A DNA stretch of 8,907 nucleotides from Nitrospira sp. ST-bin4 (lineage in GTDB: Bacteria > Nitrospirota > Nitrospiria > Nitrospirales > Nitrospiraceae), in assembly GCA_002083565.1 (NCBI GenBank), contig MSXM01000038.1, positions 6,559-15,465 of the forward strand, given 5' to 3'. Positions 1 to 5,503 of this stretch are shown here, in pieces. Below the pieces are notes generated by a model. That model was not told where the DNA came from, did not search any database, and saw nothing but the letters and a program-made list of their open reading frames with translations. Position 1 is the stretch's first letter; each line of letters opens with the position of its first letter. The position numbers were made by a program, and so were the translations under genes.

Positions 1-130
1 GGCGCACCGGGGTGGGCGGGTGAGAAAAGGGGCCATTTTCAGCATCCTGAGGTTATTGTGGCATCAGTGCCATAGGTACGACTTCATCGGTACTTTTATG
101 AGTACACTGAGTTTTTCCGCGGGCGCAGTA

Positions 131-179
131 TAGCACAGAGGGCGGCGGCACAGAATGTGTGCCGCCGCCCTCTGTGCTA
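131..179. terminator. Perfect 22-bp inverted repeat, probable transcript-end hairpin
   Basis: The left arm 131-152 is an exact reverse complement of the right arm 158-179, with a 5-nt loop (gaatg, 153-157). The stem is rich in G+C (ggcggcgg core) and would be very stable as RNA. It begins 29 nt past the stop codon of the minus-strand SH3 gene, so a role in ending or protecting that transcript is the simplest reading. Neither side is followed by a T-run, so it is not a textbook intrinsic terminator. It could also be a bidirectional roadblock, an mRNA 3'-stabilising hairpin or a protein-binding palindrome. Confidence 0.6.
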
Positions 180-208
180 GAACTCTATGTGGATCGCTGA
201 CGAATGCG

Positions 209-979
209 TCAGGGCTTCCGCTTCAGCTGTTTTTCGGCAAGCCATCCTTTGGTGCCGTAATCGCTTCGCACGTAGTAGACCCACCCTCGCTCCTGCAAGT
301 CGCCATCGAGAATCGTGAAGGCGGTTCCAGGAGGAATGGCCGGACCTGGCTTTGTCCCTTCCGCATCCTTCAGGAGAGAGACTTTTTGGAGAGGCGCTCC
401 CGGGTTCGGCAGAACCGTCACCCTTTGTCCTTCGGTGAACAGCGGATCCGGCGTTGCTATCGTCGGAGGCGCACTGACAGCAGGAGTTGGGATGCTCTTC
501 GGCGCCGTCGGTGCGGGGGCTGACGCGGTCGGCATACTTGGCGCCGGTATCGGTGTTGGTGCCGGTACGGCTGCCTGCAGAGGCTGGGCCGGTGCTATAT
601 CTGGAGCCGGTGCAACTTGCTGCGGCTGACCAGGTTGTGTGCTTGGCATGGGCTTAGGCGGAGCAGGCTTCCTAGCCACTGGCGGCTGCGGAGGAGGCTC
701 TGGTGTTTCACCAAGAAGCGGTCCTACAACATCCATGACCATTTCCGGCTCCATGGCGACATAGGCGCCGCCCCCTGCCACTACCAGCAGGAGAATCCAA
801 ATCAGGGGGGATCCACCCGATTTTTTCGGCGATTTCTGAGGAGGCGACGATCGAACGTCCATCGTTTGCTCCAACTCCTCTTCCGTAAATTCCAAATCCG
901 GCTCCGGCTGACGGGCAAAGAGGAGATTCCAGGTCAGAGGGCGGCCGGCAAACGACGGGCCTCCAGCTGTAGCAAACAT
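209..979 (-). CDS. Membrane-anchored Pro/Ala-rich protein with C-terminal SH3-like domain
   Basis: The protein has 256 residues. Residues 1-56 are a probable cytoplasmic segment, acidic at about 28-40 (EPDLEFTEEELEQ) and basic just before the membrane (SPKKSGG). One hydrophobic helix follows at about 59-76 (LIWILLLVVAGGGAYVAM). Residues 91-178 are a low-complexity Pro/Ala linker, probably spanning periplasm or cell wall. Residues 183-253 resemble a bacterial SH3 (SH3b) domain: a GQRVTVLPNPG start, a GTAFTILDGD turn, then RGWVYYVRSDYGTKGWLAEKQL. SH3b domains commonly bind peptidoglycan or protein ligands, so I infer an envelope-tethered binding protein; the ligand is unknown. The start at 979 is chosen because GGGAGGTG (plus 984-991) sits at good distance. 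The frame stays open upstream into an intergenic repeat, which should not be taken as coding. The arrangement recalls TonB-like or sporulation-related (SPOR) anchored proteins, but no such domain is seen. Confidence 0.8.
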   Translation of the reverse strand: MFATAGGPSFAGRPLTWNLLFARQPEPDLEFTEEELEQTMDVRSSPPQKSPKKSGGSPLIWILLLVVAGGGAYVAMEPEMVMDVVGPLLGETPEPPPQPPVARKPAPPKPMPSTQPGQPQQVAPAPDIAPAQPLQAAVPAPTPIPAPSMPTASAPAPTAPKSIPTPAVSAPPTIATPDPLFTEGQRVTVLPNPGAPLQKVSLLKDAEGTKPGPAIPPGTAFTILDGDLQERGWVYYVRSDYGTKGWLAEKQLKRKP

Positions 980-983
980 CAAA

Positions 984-991
984 CACCTCCC
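984..991 (-). promoter_or_regulatory. Ribosome binding site deciding the SH3 gene start
   Basis: On the minus strand the sequence GGGAGGTG lies a few bases before the ATG at 979. It closely matches the anti-Shine-Dalgarno complement and rules in this start over the longer open frame that reaches back to 1198. It is the strongest ribosome binding site in the window. Confidence 0.8.
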
Positions 992-1028
992 TGTGGCGAA
1001 CGAGTCCTGATCGAAAATCTTGTGTACG

Positions 1029-1057
1029 TACTTATCACCAACCTCAGGGGGTGTCAA
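1029..1057 (-). promoter_or_regulatory. Possible sigma-70-type promoter for the SH3 gene
   Basis: On the minus strand an exact TTGACA (plus 1052-1057) is followed, after 17 bp, by TAAGTA (plus 1029-1034), which is a poor -10 box. It lies about 50 bp upstream of the ATG at 979. The -35 match is perfect and the spacing ideal, but the -10 is weak, so this is only a candidate. Confidence 0.3.
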
Positions 1058-1133
1058 TTTTGCAGCGAATTTCGGCAGGCCGGTTTCTCCCGCGGTATTT
1101 GCCGCTGCGAGCAGCTGCTGTTCGGCCGGAAGA

Positions 1134-1230
1134 GCGTATGGCTTATGGCACGAGACTGGAGCGTGAATCAAAGCAAGCCCATGCCCTGCTCCGATCACGT
1201 GCTATACGCCATCAGCTATCAGCTCTTGTC
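1134..1230. repeat. Interspersed intergenic repeat, copy A
   Basis: This 97-bp stretch aligns without gaps to 3514-3610 with about 15 mismatches (roughly 85% identity). Its edges are related inverted sequences: gcgtatggc near the left and gctatacgcc near the right, so the unit is palindromic at its ends. It sits between the 3' end of nrdJ and the promoter region of the SH3 gene, in non-coding DNA. The size, terminal inverted repeats and intergenic sites suggest a REP- or MITE-like element. From memory, Nitrospira genomes are rich in such sequences. No target-site duplication is evident. Confidence 0.75.
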
Positions 1231-1238
1231 CTTACGGC

Positions 1239-2987
1239 TCAGCAGGACTGCACATGAGAGCAGGTCATGACTTGATGCGCCCGGCTGCCTGACCGATAGA
1301 CGGTCAGACCTTTGCAGCCGAGCTCATGTGCGAGCTGAAAGGCAGCTGCAACGTCTTGAGGTGTGGCGGTGGCGGGCAGATTGATGGTTTTCGACACGCC
1401 GCTGTCACTGTGCCGTTGGAAAACCGCCTGCATCCGGACATGATGAGCCGGTGAGATATCGTGGGCGGTGACAAAGAGGCGGCGCAGGTCTTGAGGAATC
1501 TGTGTCAGGTGCTGAATGGATTCCTGTCGGCCGATTTCACGGCGCAATTCAGCCATAGGAAGTTTTCTGGTGCGCGCCTGTTTAAGAAATTCAGGATGCA
1601 GGCTTTCCAGCCGGATATCTTCCATGACGGTACGGGCGACGCTGATTCCGTAGAGCGGCTCGATGCCCGCAGAACAGTCGGCCAGGATGCTGATGGTGCC
1701 GGTAGGCGCGATGGTCGTGACCGTGGCGTTGCGTCGCCGAAGCCCCTTGGCTTGGAGGAGACTCCCCTGATAGGCGGGGAATACGCCTCGTTCCTGGGCG
1801 AGCCGGCGGGACGCTTCGTGGGCCTGGGATTGGATGAATGCCATCAGCCGTTCGGCGATCTGTAACGCGTCGTCCGTGTCGTAGGGAATGCCCAGGTGAA
1901 TCAACAGGTCGGCGAATCCCATGATCCCCAGGCCGATTTTTCTCGTCTGTTTGGTGTGTGTCTCGATGGCGGCAAAAGGAAACTTTGTTCGATCGAGAAC
2001 GTTATCGAGAAACCGGACTGCAAGCGGGATCAGGGCGGCGAGCCGGTCGTAGTCGATGGCGCGGCCGCCGCGATGGGTGGTGAGGCATCTGGCGACATTG
2101 ATCGAGCCGAGCGTGCAGGATTCATAGGCGAGGAGCGGCTGTTCGCTACAAGGATTGGTCGCTTCAATCGTGCCAAGGCGGGGCGTGGGATTTTCCCGGT
2201 TGATGGTATCGAGAAATATGACTCCCGGTTCTCCGCATTGCCAGGCCGCTTCGACCAGCCGATCGAAGACCTGCGCCGCCGGGAGGTGCCGCACTGGTTT
2301 CCCGGTGCGCGGATTGATGAGCGCATAGGAGCGGCTTCGTGCGACCGCCTGCATAAAACGGTCGGTGAGTCCGACGGAGAGATTGAAATTCGCCATCTCG
2401 TTCGGCTGTCGTTTCAGCGCAATGAATTCGAGAATGTCCGGATGGTCGACGCGCAAAATGCCCATATTGGCGCCGCGTCTGGTTCCCCCCTGCTTGATGA
2501 CATCGGTGGACATGTTGAAGACGCGCATAAAGGACACCGGTCCCGATGCCAGTCCGTTGGTCGTCATGACGCGGTCGGCCTGAGGGCGAAGGCGGCTGAA
2601 TGAAAACCCTGTGCCTCCGCCGGACTGGTGAATGAGTGCTTGTTGTTTGACGGCGTCGAAGATGGATTCCAATGAGTCATCGACCGGCAGCACGAAACAG
2701 GCTGAGAGCTGTTGGAGGGCACGGCCTGCGTTCATGAGGGTCGGCGAATTCGGCAGGAAGACCAGTGCGGCCATCATCTCGTAAAATTGACGGGCCAGAT
2801 CGCGCCGGCCGGTGGCCGGCAGGTATTGCTGCTTGGCAAGCGCGATGTCAGTGGCGACGCGCCATAACATCTTGGCCGGCGATTCGACGATGACGCCGCG
2901 CGTGTTTCTGGCCAGGTAGCGCTGCCGCAAGACGATCTGCGCATTATGTGAGAAACGGGGCGGTCGTATGTTTCGACATTCGTTCAT
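1239..2987 (-). CDS. nrdJ: Adenosylcobalamin-dependent (class II) ribonucleotide reductase
   Basis: This enzyme of 582 residues reduces ribonucleotides to deoxyribonucleotides through a cobalamin-generated thiyl radical, without oxygen dependence. Visible landmarks, in order: Cys97 in LSACF (first redox cysteine); a specificity-loop-like segment at about 158-176 with QGGTRRGANMG; NPCSE at 278-282 carrying the radical Cys280 and acid Glu282; Cys291 in ESCTLGSIN (second redox cysteine); a phosphate-binding PTGTIS at 428-433; and C-terminal Cys576 and Cys582, the expected shuttle pair for thioredoxin-type re-reduction. There is no ATP-cone ahead of the catalytic core, so the usual overall-activity site appears absent. 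Family members near 580-600 residues without a cone are common. The ATG at 2987 is the only sensible start: the next in-frame Met is residue 40, and the longer frame back to 3578 runs antisense through yjbQ into a repeat. No cobalamin riboswitch is visible upstream. Confidence 0.93.
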   Translation of the reverse strand: MNECRNIRPPRFSHNAQIVLRQRYLARNTRGVIVESPAKMLWRVATDIALAKQQYLPATGRRDLARQFYEMMAALVFLPNSPTLMNAGRALQQLSACFVLPVDDSLESIFDAVKQQALIHQSGGGTGFSFSRLRPQADRVMTTNGLASGPVSFMRVFNMSTDVIKQGGTRRGANMGILRVDHPDILEFIALKRQPNEMANFNLSVGLTDRFMQAVARSRSYALINPRTGKPVRHLPAAQVFDRLVEAAWQCGEPGVIFLDTINRENPTPRLGTIEATNPCSEQPLLAYESCTLGSINVARCLTTHRGGRAIDYDRLAALIPLAVRFLDNVLDRTKFPFAAIETHTKQTRKIGLGIMGFADLLIHLGIPYDTDDALQIAERLMAFIQSQAHEASRRLAQERGVFPAYQGSLLQAKGLRRRNATVTTIAPTGTISILADCSAGIEPLYGISVARTVMEDIRLESLHPEFLKQARTRKLPMAELRREIGRQESIQHLTQIPQDLRRLFVTAHDISPAHHVRMQAVFQRHSDSGVSKTINLPATATPQDVAAAFQLAHELGCKGLTVYRSGSRAHQVMTCSHVQSC

Positions 2988-2996
2988 GCCACACGT

Positions 2997-3025
2997 ATTA
3001 TACCTGCTTCCCGGCTCGCAGAAAA
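2997..3025 (-). promoter_or_regulatory. nrdJ promoter with perfect -10, probably leaderless
   Basis: On the minus strand a perfect TATAAT (plus 2997-3002) ends only 9 nt before the nrdJ ATG. At 17 bp upstream lies a T-rich hexamer TTTTCT (plus 3020-3025), a poor -35, within a run of seven Ts. Transcription would begin about 6-8 nt after the -10, leaving a leader of 0-4 nt. No Shine-Dalgarno sequence precedes the ATG, consistent with a leaderless message. Confidence 0.5.
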
Positions 3026-3038
3026 AAATCATCCGCTC

Positions 3039-3068
3039 TTGAATCTCCCGGCGTCCCGTTGGCACAAT
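3039..3068 (+). promoter_or_regulatory. Possible yjbQ promoter, nearly leaderless
   Basis: TTGAAT (3039-3044) and CACAAT (3063-3068) are separated by 18 bp. The -10 ends 9 nt before the ATG at 3078, the same distance as for the divergent nrdJ promoter. There is no purine-rich ribosome binding site before the ATG. Both hexamers are 4 of 6 matches, so the call is tentative. Confidence 0.35.
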
Positions 3069-3077
3069 GTGCGCGCC

Positions 3078-3491
3078 ATGAAATCCTACCGGGAAGAACT
3101 CTGGTTCGAGACGAGGACCAAGCGGGCGTATCTCAACATCACGCCACAGGTTGAAACGGCGGTGATGAAGAGCGGCGTGCGGGAAGGTCTGGTCCTGGTG
3201 AACGCCATGCATATCACGGCGAGTGTGTATATCAACGACGATGAGCAAGGCCTGTTGTGCGACTATGATGAATTTCTCGAGCGGCTCGCTCCGCACGAGG
3301 CATCGTATCGGCATAACGAGACAGGCGAAGACAATGGAGACGCCCACCTGAAGCGGCAAGTGATGGGCCGCGAAGTCGTTGTGGCCATTACGGGCGGCAA
3401 GCTGGATTTCGGCCCCTGGGAACAAATCTTTTACGGCGAGTTCGATGGGTGCCGGCGTAAACGGGTTCTGGTGAAAGTCATCGGCGACTAG
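3078..3491 (+). CDS. yjbQ: YjbQ/UPF0047 family protein (secondary thiamine-phosphate synthase type)
   Basis: This 137-residue protein is the normal length for the UPF0047 family, small cytoplasmic proteins that form trimers. E. coli YjbQ is annotated as having weak thiamine-phosphate synthase activity, but the main physiological role is unsettled. Family marks seen: TKRAYLNIT at 14-22; HITASVYIN at 45-53; a metal-site region with His79 and EDNGDAHLKRQVMGRE at 84-99; and the closing block GPWEQIFYGEFDGCRRKRVLVKVIG at 112-136, which matches the family pattern of an E-F-D-G then basic residues. The ATG at 3078 is chosen because family proteins begin about ten residues before the first conserved strand. 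A TTG at 3039 would add 13 residues and overlaps the likely promoter. The gene diverges from nrdJ across 90 bp; I see no functional link beyond shared regulation. Confidence 0.88.
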   Translation: MKSYREELWFETRTKRAYLNITPQVETAVMKSGVREGLVLVNAMHITASVYINDDEQGLLCDYDEFLERLAPHEASYRHNETGEDNGDAHLKRQVMGREVVVAITGGKLDFGPWEQIFYGEFDGCRRKRVLVKVIGD

Positions 3492-3513
3492 CAGTATGTT
3501 GAAAGAGCCGATG

Positions 3514-3610
3514 GCGTATGGCTCATGGCACGGGACCGGAGCGTCAATCGAAGTAAGCCCATGCCGTAGTCTGATCACGTGCTATATGCCATCAGTTATT
3601 CGCTCTTATC
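3514..3610. repeat. Interspersed intergenic repeat, copy B
   Basis: This is the second copy of the 97-bp repeat at 1134-1230, in the same orientation and without gaps. The fit of its ends is clear: gatggcgtatggc (3510-3522) is an inverted match, with two mismatches, to gctatatgccatc (3581-3593). It starts about 20 bp after the yjbQ stop codon. It is immediately followed by a motif of the second repeat family at 3615-3637, so the 272-bp gap 3492-3763 is largely repeat sequence. Confidence 0.75.
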
Positions 3611-3614
3611 CCTA

Positions 3615-3637
3615 GCGAGATACGCTTTACGCACGAC
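3615..3637 (+). repeat. Short repeat of the gcgagata family
   Basis: These 23 bases match the reverse complement of 5343-5365 at 20 of 23 positions and share the core with 5413-5430. It lies directly beside repeat copy B, suggesting that the two repeat types insert or accumulate at the same intergenic sites. Confidence 0.5.
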
Positions 3638-3763
3638 GGAAATCGAGCCAGTGTGTCGGCGGGAACTATCTCGGCGCTTGCACCTGGCGGGAAAGTTTGG
3701 CAACATGGATTCTGTGAAGCGCCGGGAAGAACAATCGATGTTGTCGGCCCATAGGGAGTGTCC

Positions 3764-4777
3764 ATGTTAGCCTGGTCTCGTCCAGACCCTCTCACCCGGG
3801 ATCTCATCCATCTTATCAACGCCCGTCGCCATGACCATGGCGATACCGACGATGCGATCGATACCCTGCAGGCGTTTCTCGAGCAGGGTCGGGAGCACGA
3901 TCTGTTGACGGTGCTCGCCGCGCTCGACGAAGAAATGGCGGAGTGGCTGTTTGATCTTGTTGCCGAGGCCAGTTGTACGTTGCTGATGGACGGGCCGAGC
4001 GAGGACAAGCCGTCCTATGCCACCATGGCGGCCCTGGCGCTTCCACTGCAAGCCAATCTCACGTCTCCGCTTAAATTGAAGATCGATCCGATCGCGACGG
4101 CGGAACTGCTCCACCGGCATCTACAGCTTCCTCCGGGAACTGTTGTCCGCGTGGAGCCGCGTTTACTCACCGATGCCACGCTTGAAATTTTCAATCTTCA
4201 ATCGCTCCACGATCACCTCGCAACCGTCGCCGACTCACGCCGCGCGCCGTCGGTGGCGGCGCGGCTGCTTCCGCCGGTCGAAAATACCGCATTTCTGTTA
4301 TTCGAACTGATCGGAGCGCCGGACCCCGGCTTGCCGGACTCATGGGAGGATCGTTATCGGCGCGCGATTCTGGAAGGGCTGGTGGAACAATGTCCGGAAC
4401 TGGCGCATGCCCCCGATACGATCGATGCGCCGGTCTATGCCGCCTATGCGATGTTTGATGCGCAGAATGCCGTGCGTCTTCACCACTTAGCCGATGAAAC
4501 GGCGGCGGTTTGGCGGGAGTTGGATCCGCTGGTGCGGTCTCGCACGATTGTGCATCTGCATACGCAATGTGGAAATGGTGTCTACATGCCCGTATGGACC
4601 GACCTGTTCGACCCTGAATTGCCTGAGGAGCATGGTCCGGTCTGGACCTCTTCCGATGTGTGGGTCTTTACAGCCGATCTGCCTATCGAGTGGCCCGGTG
4701 AAATGTTGACGAATCGCTTGCTGGCCGAAGGTTGTACCAGGTTCGAGAATCATATCGTCGAAGCACCTGAAAACTAG
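3764..4777 (+). CDS. Unrecognised acidic cytoplasmic protein
   Basis: I do not recognise this 337-residue protein. It has no signal peptide and no membrane segment. It is acidic and rich in Leu, Ala, Asp and Glu. Residues 10-70 look helical, with a strongly acidic stretch at 54-60 (DEEMAEW). Around 86-130 there is a helical/strand mix with LKLKIDP. The C-terminal third (about 255-310) looks like beta strands, with RTIVHLHTQCGNG, YMPVWTDLFDPELPEEHGPVW and VWVFTADLPIEWPGE. Cys71, Cys210, Cys269 and Cys324 are scattered, not in a metal-site pattern. The ATG at 3764 is preferred over a GTG at 3758 because AGGGAG (3753-3758) sits 5 nt upstream of the ATG. It is followed closely by a small hairpin and then the Cys-containing membrane protein; no function can be read from the neighbours. 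Codon use resembles the rest of the window, so recent transfer is not indicated. Confidence 0.8.
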   Translation: MLAWSRPDPLTRDLIHLINARRHDHGDTDDAIDTLQAFLEQGREHDLLTVLAALDEEMAEWLFDLVAEASCTLLMDGPSEDKPSYATMAALALPLQANLTSPLKLKIDPIATAELLHRHLQLPPGTVVRVEPRLLTDATLEIFNLQSLHDHLATVADSRRAPSVAARLLPPVENTAFLLFELIGAPDPGLPDSWEDRYRRAILEGLVEQCPELAHAPDTIDAPVYAAYAMFDAQNAVRLHHLADETAAVWRELDPLVRSRTIVHLHTQCGNGVYMPVWTDLFDPELPEEHGPVWTSSDVWVFTADLPIEWPGEMLTNRLLAEGCTRFENHIVEAPEN

Positions 4778-4780
4778 CCC

Positions 4781-4798
4781 GCATCAGTCCTCTGATGC
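4781..4798 (+). terminator. Small hairpin after the acidic-protein gene
   Basis: A perfect 7-bp stem (gcatcag / ctgatgc) with a tcct loop begins 3 nt after the stop codon at 4777. It is followed by a mixed pyrimidine-rich stretch (ccatcttctc) but not a T-run, so termination is possible but unproven. Confidence 0.3.
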
Positions 4799-4906
4799 CC
4801 CATCTTCTCGCACAAAACAATAGAGTGCCAGTAGGCTGCCTGCCGGGTGCTGCGGGAAATGCGCGTTTGAGTGATTTTCTCGCGGCCTTGTTTTATTCTC
4901 GGCGAC

Positions 4907-5323
4907 ATGGGGAGAGAAGAGAAACAAGCATCTTCCGGGAAAGCCATGGCGGGCGTGGCGTCTCTTATCGGGTTGGCCTTAGTCTGGAGTATCGTCTGGG
5001 CCAATCTGCCTTCACGGGAAAATTTATTGTCGGAGCAGCCGGCGATTCCTGCTGCGCCGGCCGTGCCGGAGCTGGATCTCTCGATACCGGGGGTTCCCGC
5101 CAAGCCTCCAGGTGCGCCGGCGGTGCCAACGACAACCGGCGGGTTTTCCGTGCCCCGTGAGATTCGCGCCAAGCAAATCGCTGAAGTGAAATGCGATGCG
5201 GAAGCGCAGCGAGTTTGCCCGGATTCGCTGATGGGAGCCGAGCGGTTGCAATGTATGGCCCAACATTTGAAGCAGTTGTCCCAACCCTGCCAACATATCG
5301 TGCGCGAGCGGATGGCGCGGTAA
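4907..5323 (+). CDS. Small membrane-anchored protein with C-terminal four-cysteine motif
   Basis: The protein has 138 residues. A basic, hydrophilic N-terminus (MGREEKQASSGKA) precedes a hydrophobic helix at about 15-34 (MAGVASLIGLALVWSIVWANL), either a single anchor or an uncleaved signal. Residues 40-85 are Pro/Ala-rich with collagen-like spacing (IPGVPAKPPGAPAVP), an extended linker. The C-terminal 45 residues contain four cysteines: KC, then VC 8 residues on, LQC, and QPC. This spacing resembles the cysteine-rich repeat of the GLG1 type (C, C, C, C with an L-S-x-x-C ending), which is found in exported bacterial proteins of unknown role. The four cysteines could form two disulfides outside the membrane; this is inference. 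The start is uncertain: ATG 4907 has no clear Shine-Dalgarno sequence, a GTG at 4871 would add 12 residues, and an ATG at 4946 would begin just before the helix. Confidence 0.75.
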   Translation: MGREEKQASSGKAMAGVASLIGLALVWSIVWANLPSRENLLSEQPAIPAAPAVPELDLSIPGVPAKPPGAPAVPTTTGGFSVPREIRAKQIAEVKCDAEAQRVCPDSLMGAERLQCMAQHLKQLSQPCQHIVRERMAR

Positions 5324-5342
5324 TCCTCGTTTGTCGCATCTC

Positions 5343-5430
5343 GTCGTTCGTGAAGCATATCTCGCAAATAAAAACGGGACATACTTGCATTCCGTCCTGC
5401 GCTTCACGCTCTACGAGATAGGCTTCGCGG
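5343..5430. repeat. Inverted-repeat element of the gcgagata family, hairpin-forming
   Basis: The left arm 5349-5364 (cgtgaagcatatctcg) pairs with the right arm 5414-5429 (cgagataggcttcgcg) through 16 positions with one wobble and one mismatch. The inner part holds an additional exact gcttcacg at 5401-5408 complementary to 5349-5356, so two alternative folds exist. The element fills much of the convergent gap between the Cys-containing protein gene (plus) and the kinase gene (minus), where it could end transcripts from both sides. The same sequence family occurs at 3615-3637. I recall similar sequences as frequent intergenic repeats in Nitrospira. Confidence 0.6.
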
Positions 5431-5503
5431 GGTCCACGTTTTCAGACTGTATCAAGACGAACAGATGAGAATGCCGCGTGTAACAATCCGCCCGGCAATG
5501 GGA

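Noticed and set aside
1..45. Minus-strand ATG at 45 with 15 open codons to the left edge
   Set aside because: There is no spaced ribosome binding site, the peptide is unremarkable, and the sequence may be the end of a repeat.
617..1270. Plus-strand open frame opposite the SH3 gene and through repeat copy A
   Set aside because: It is Arg- and Cys-rich with no domain. It overlaps a Pro/Ala-rich coding region and a repeat, so it is a reading-frame shadow.
1896..2603. Long plus-strand open frame opposite nrdJ (235 codons)
   Set aside because: It lies wholly antisense to a convincing, conserved enzyme gene. Its translation has no recognisable domain and reads like a complement of G+C-rich codons.
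2993..3008. NrdR-box-like sequence upstream of nrdJ
   Set aside because: Only about half of the positions agree with the consensus and it coincides with the -10 box. No second box at the usual spacing was found.
3579..3770. Small plus-strand frame (63 codons) starting with a GTG in repeat copy B
   Set aside because: It is composed largely of the two repeat motifs and runs into the start of the gene at 3764; there is no ribosome binding site.
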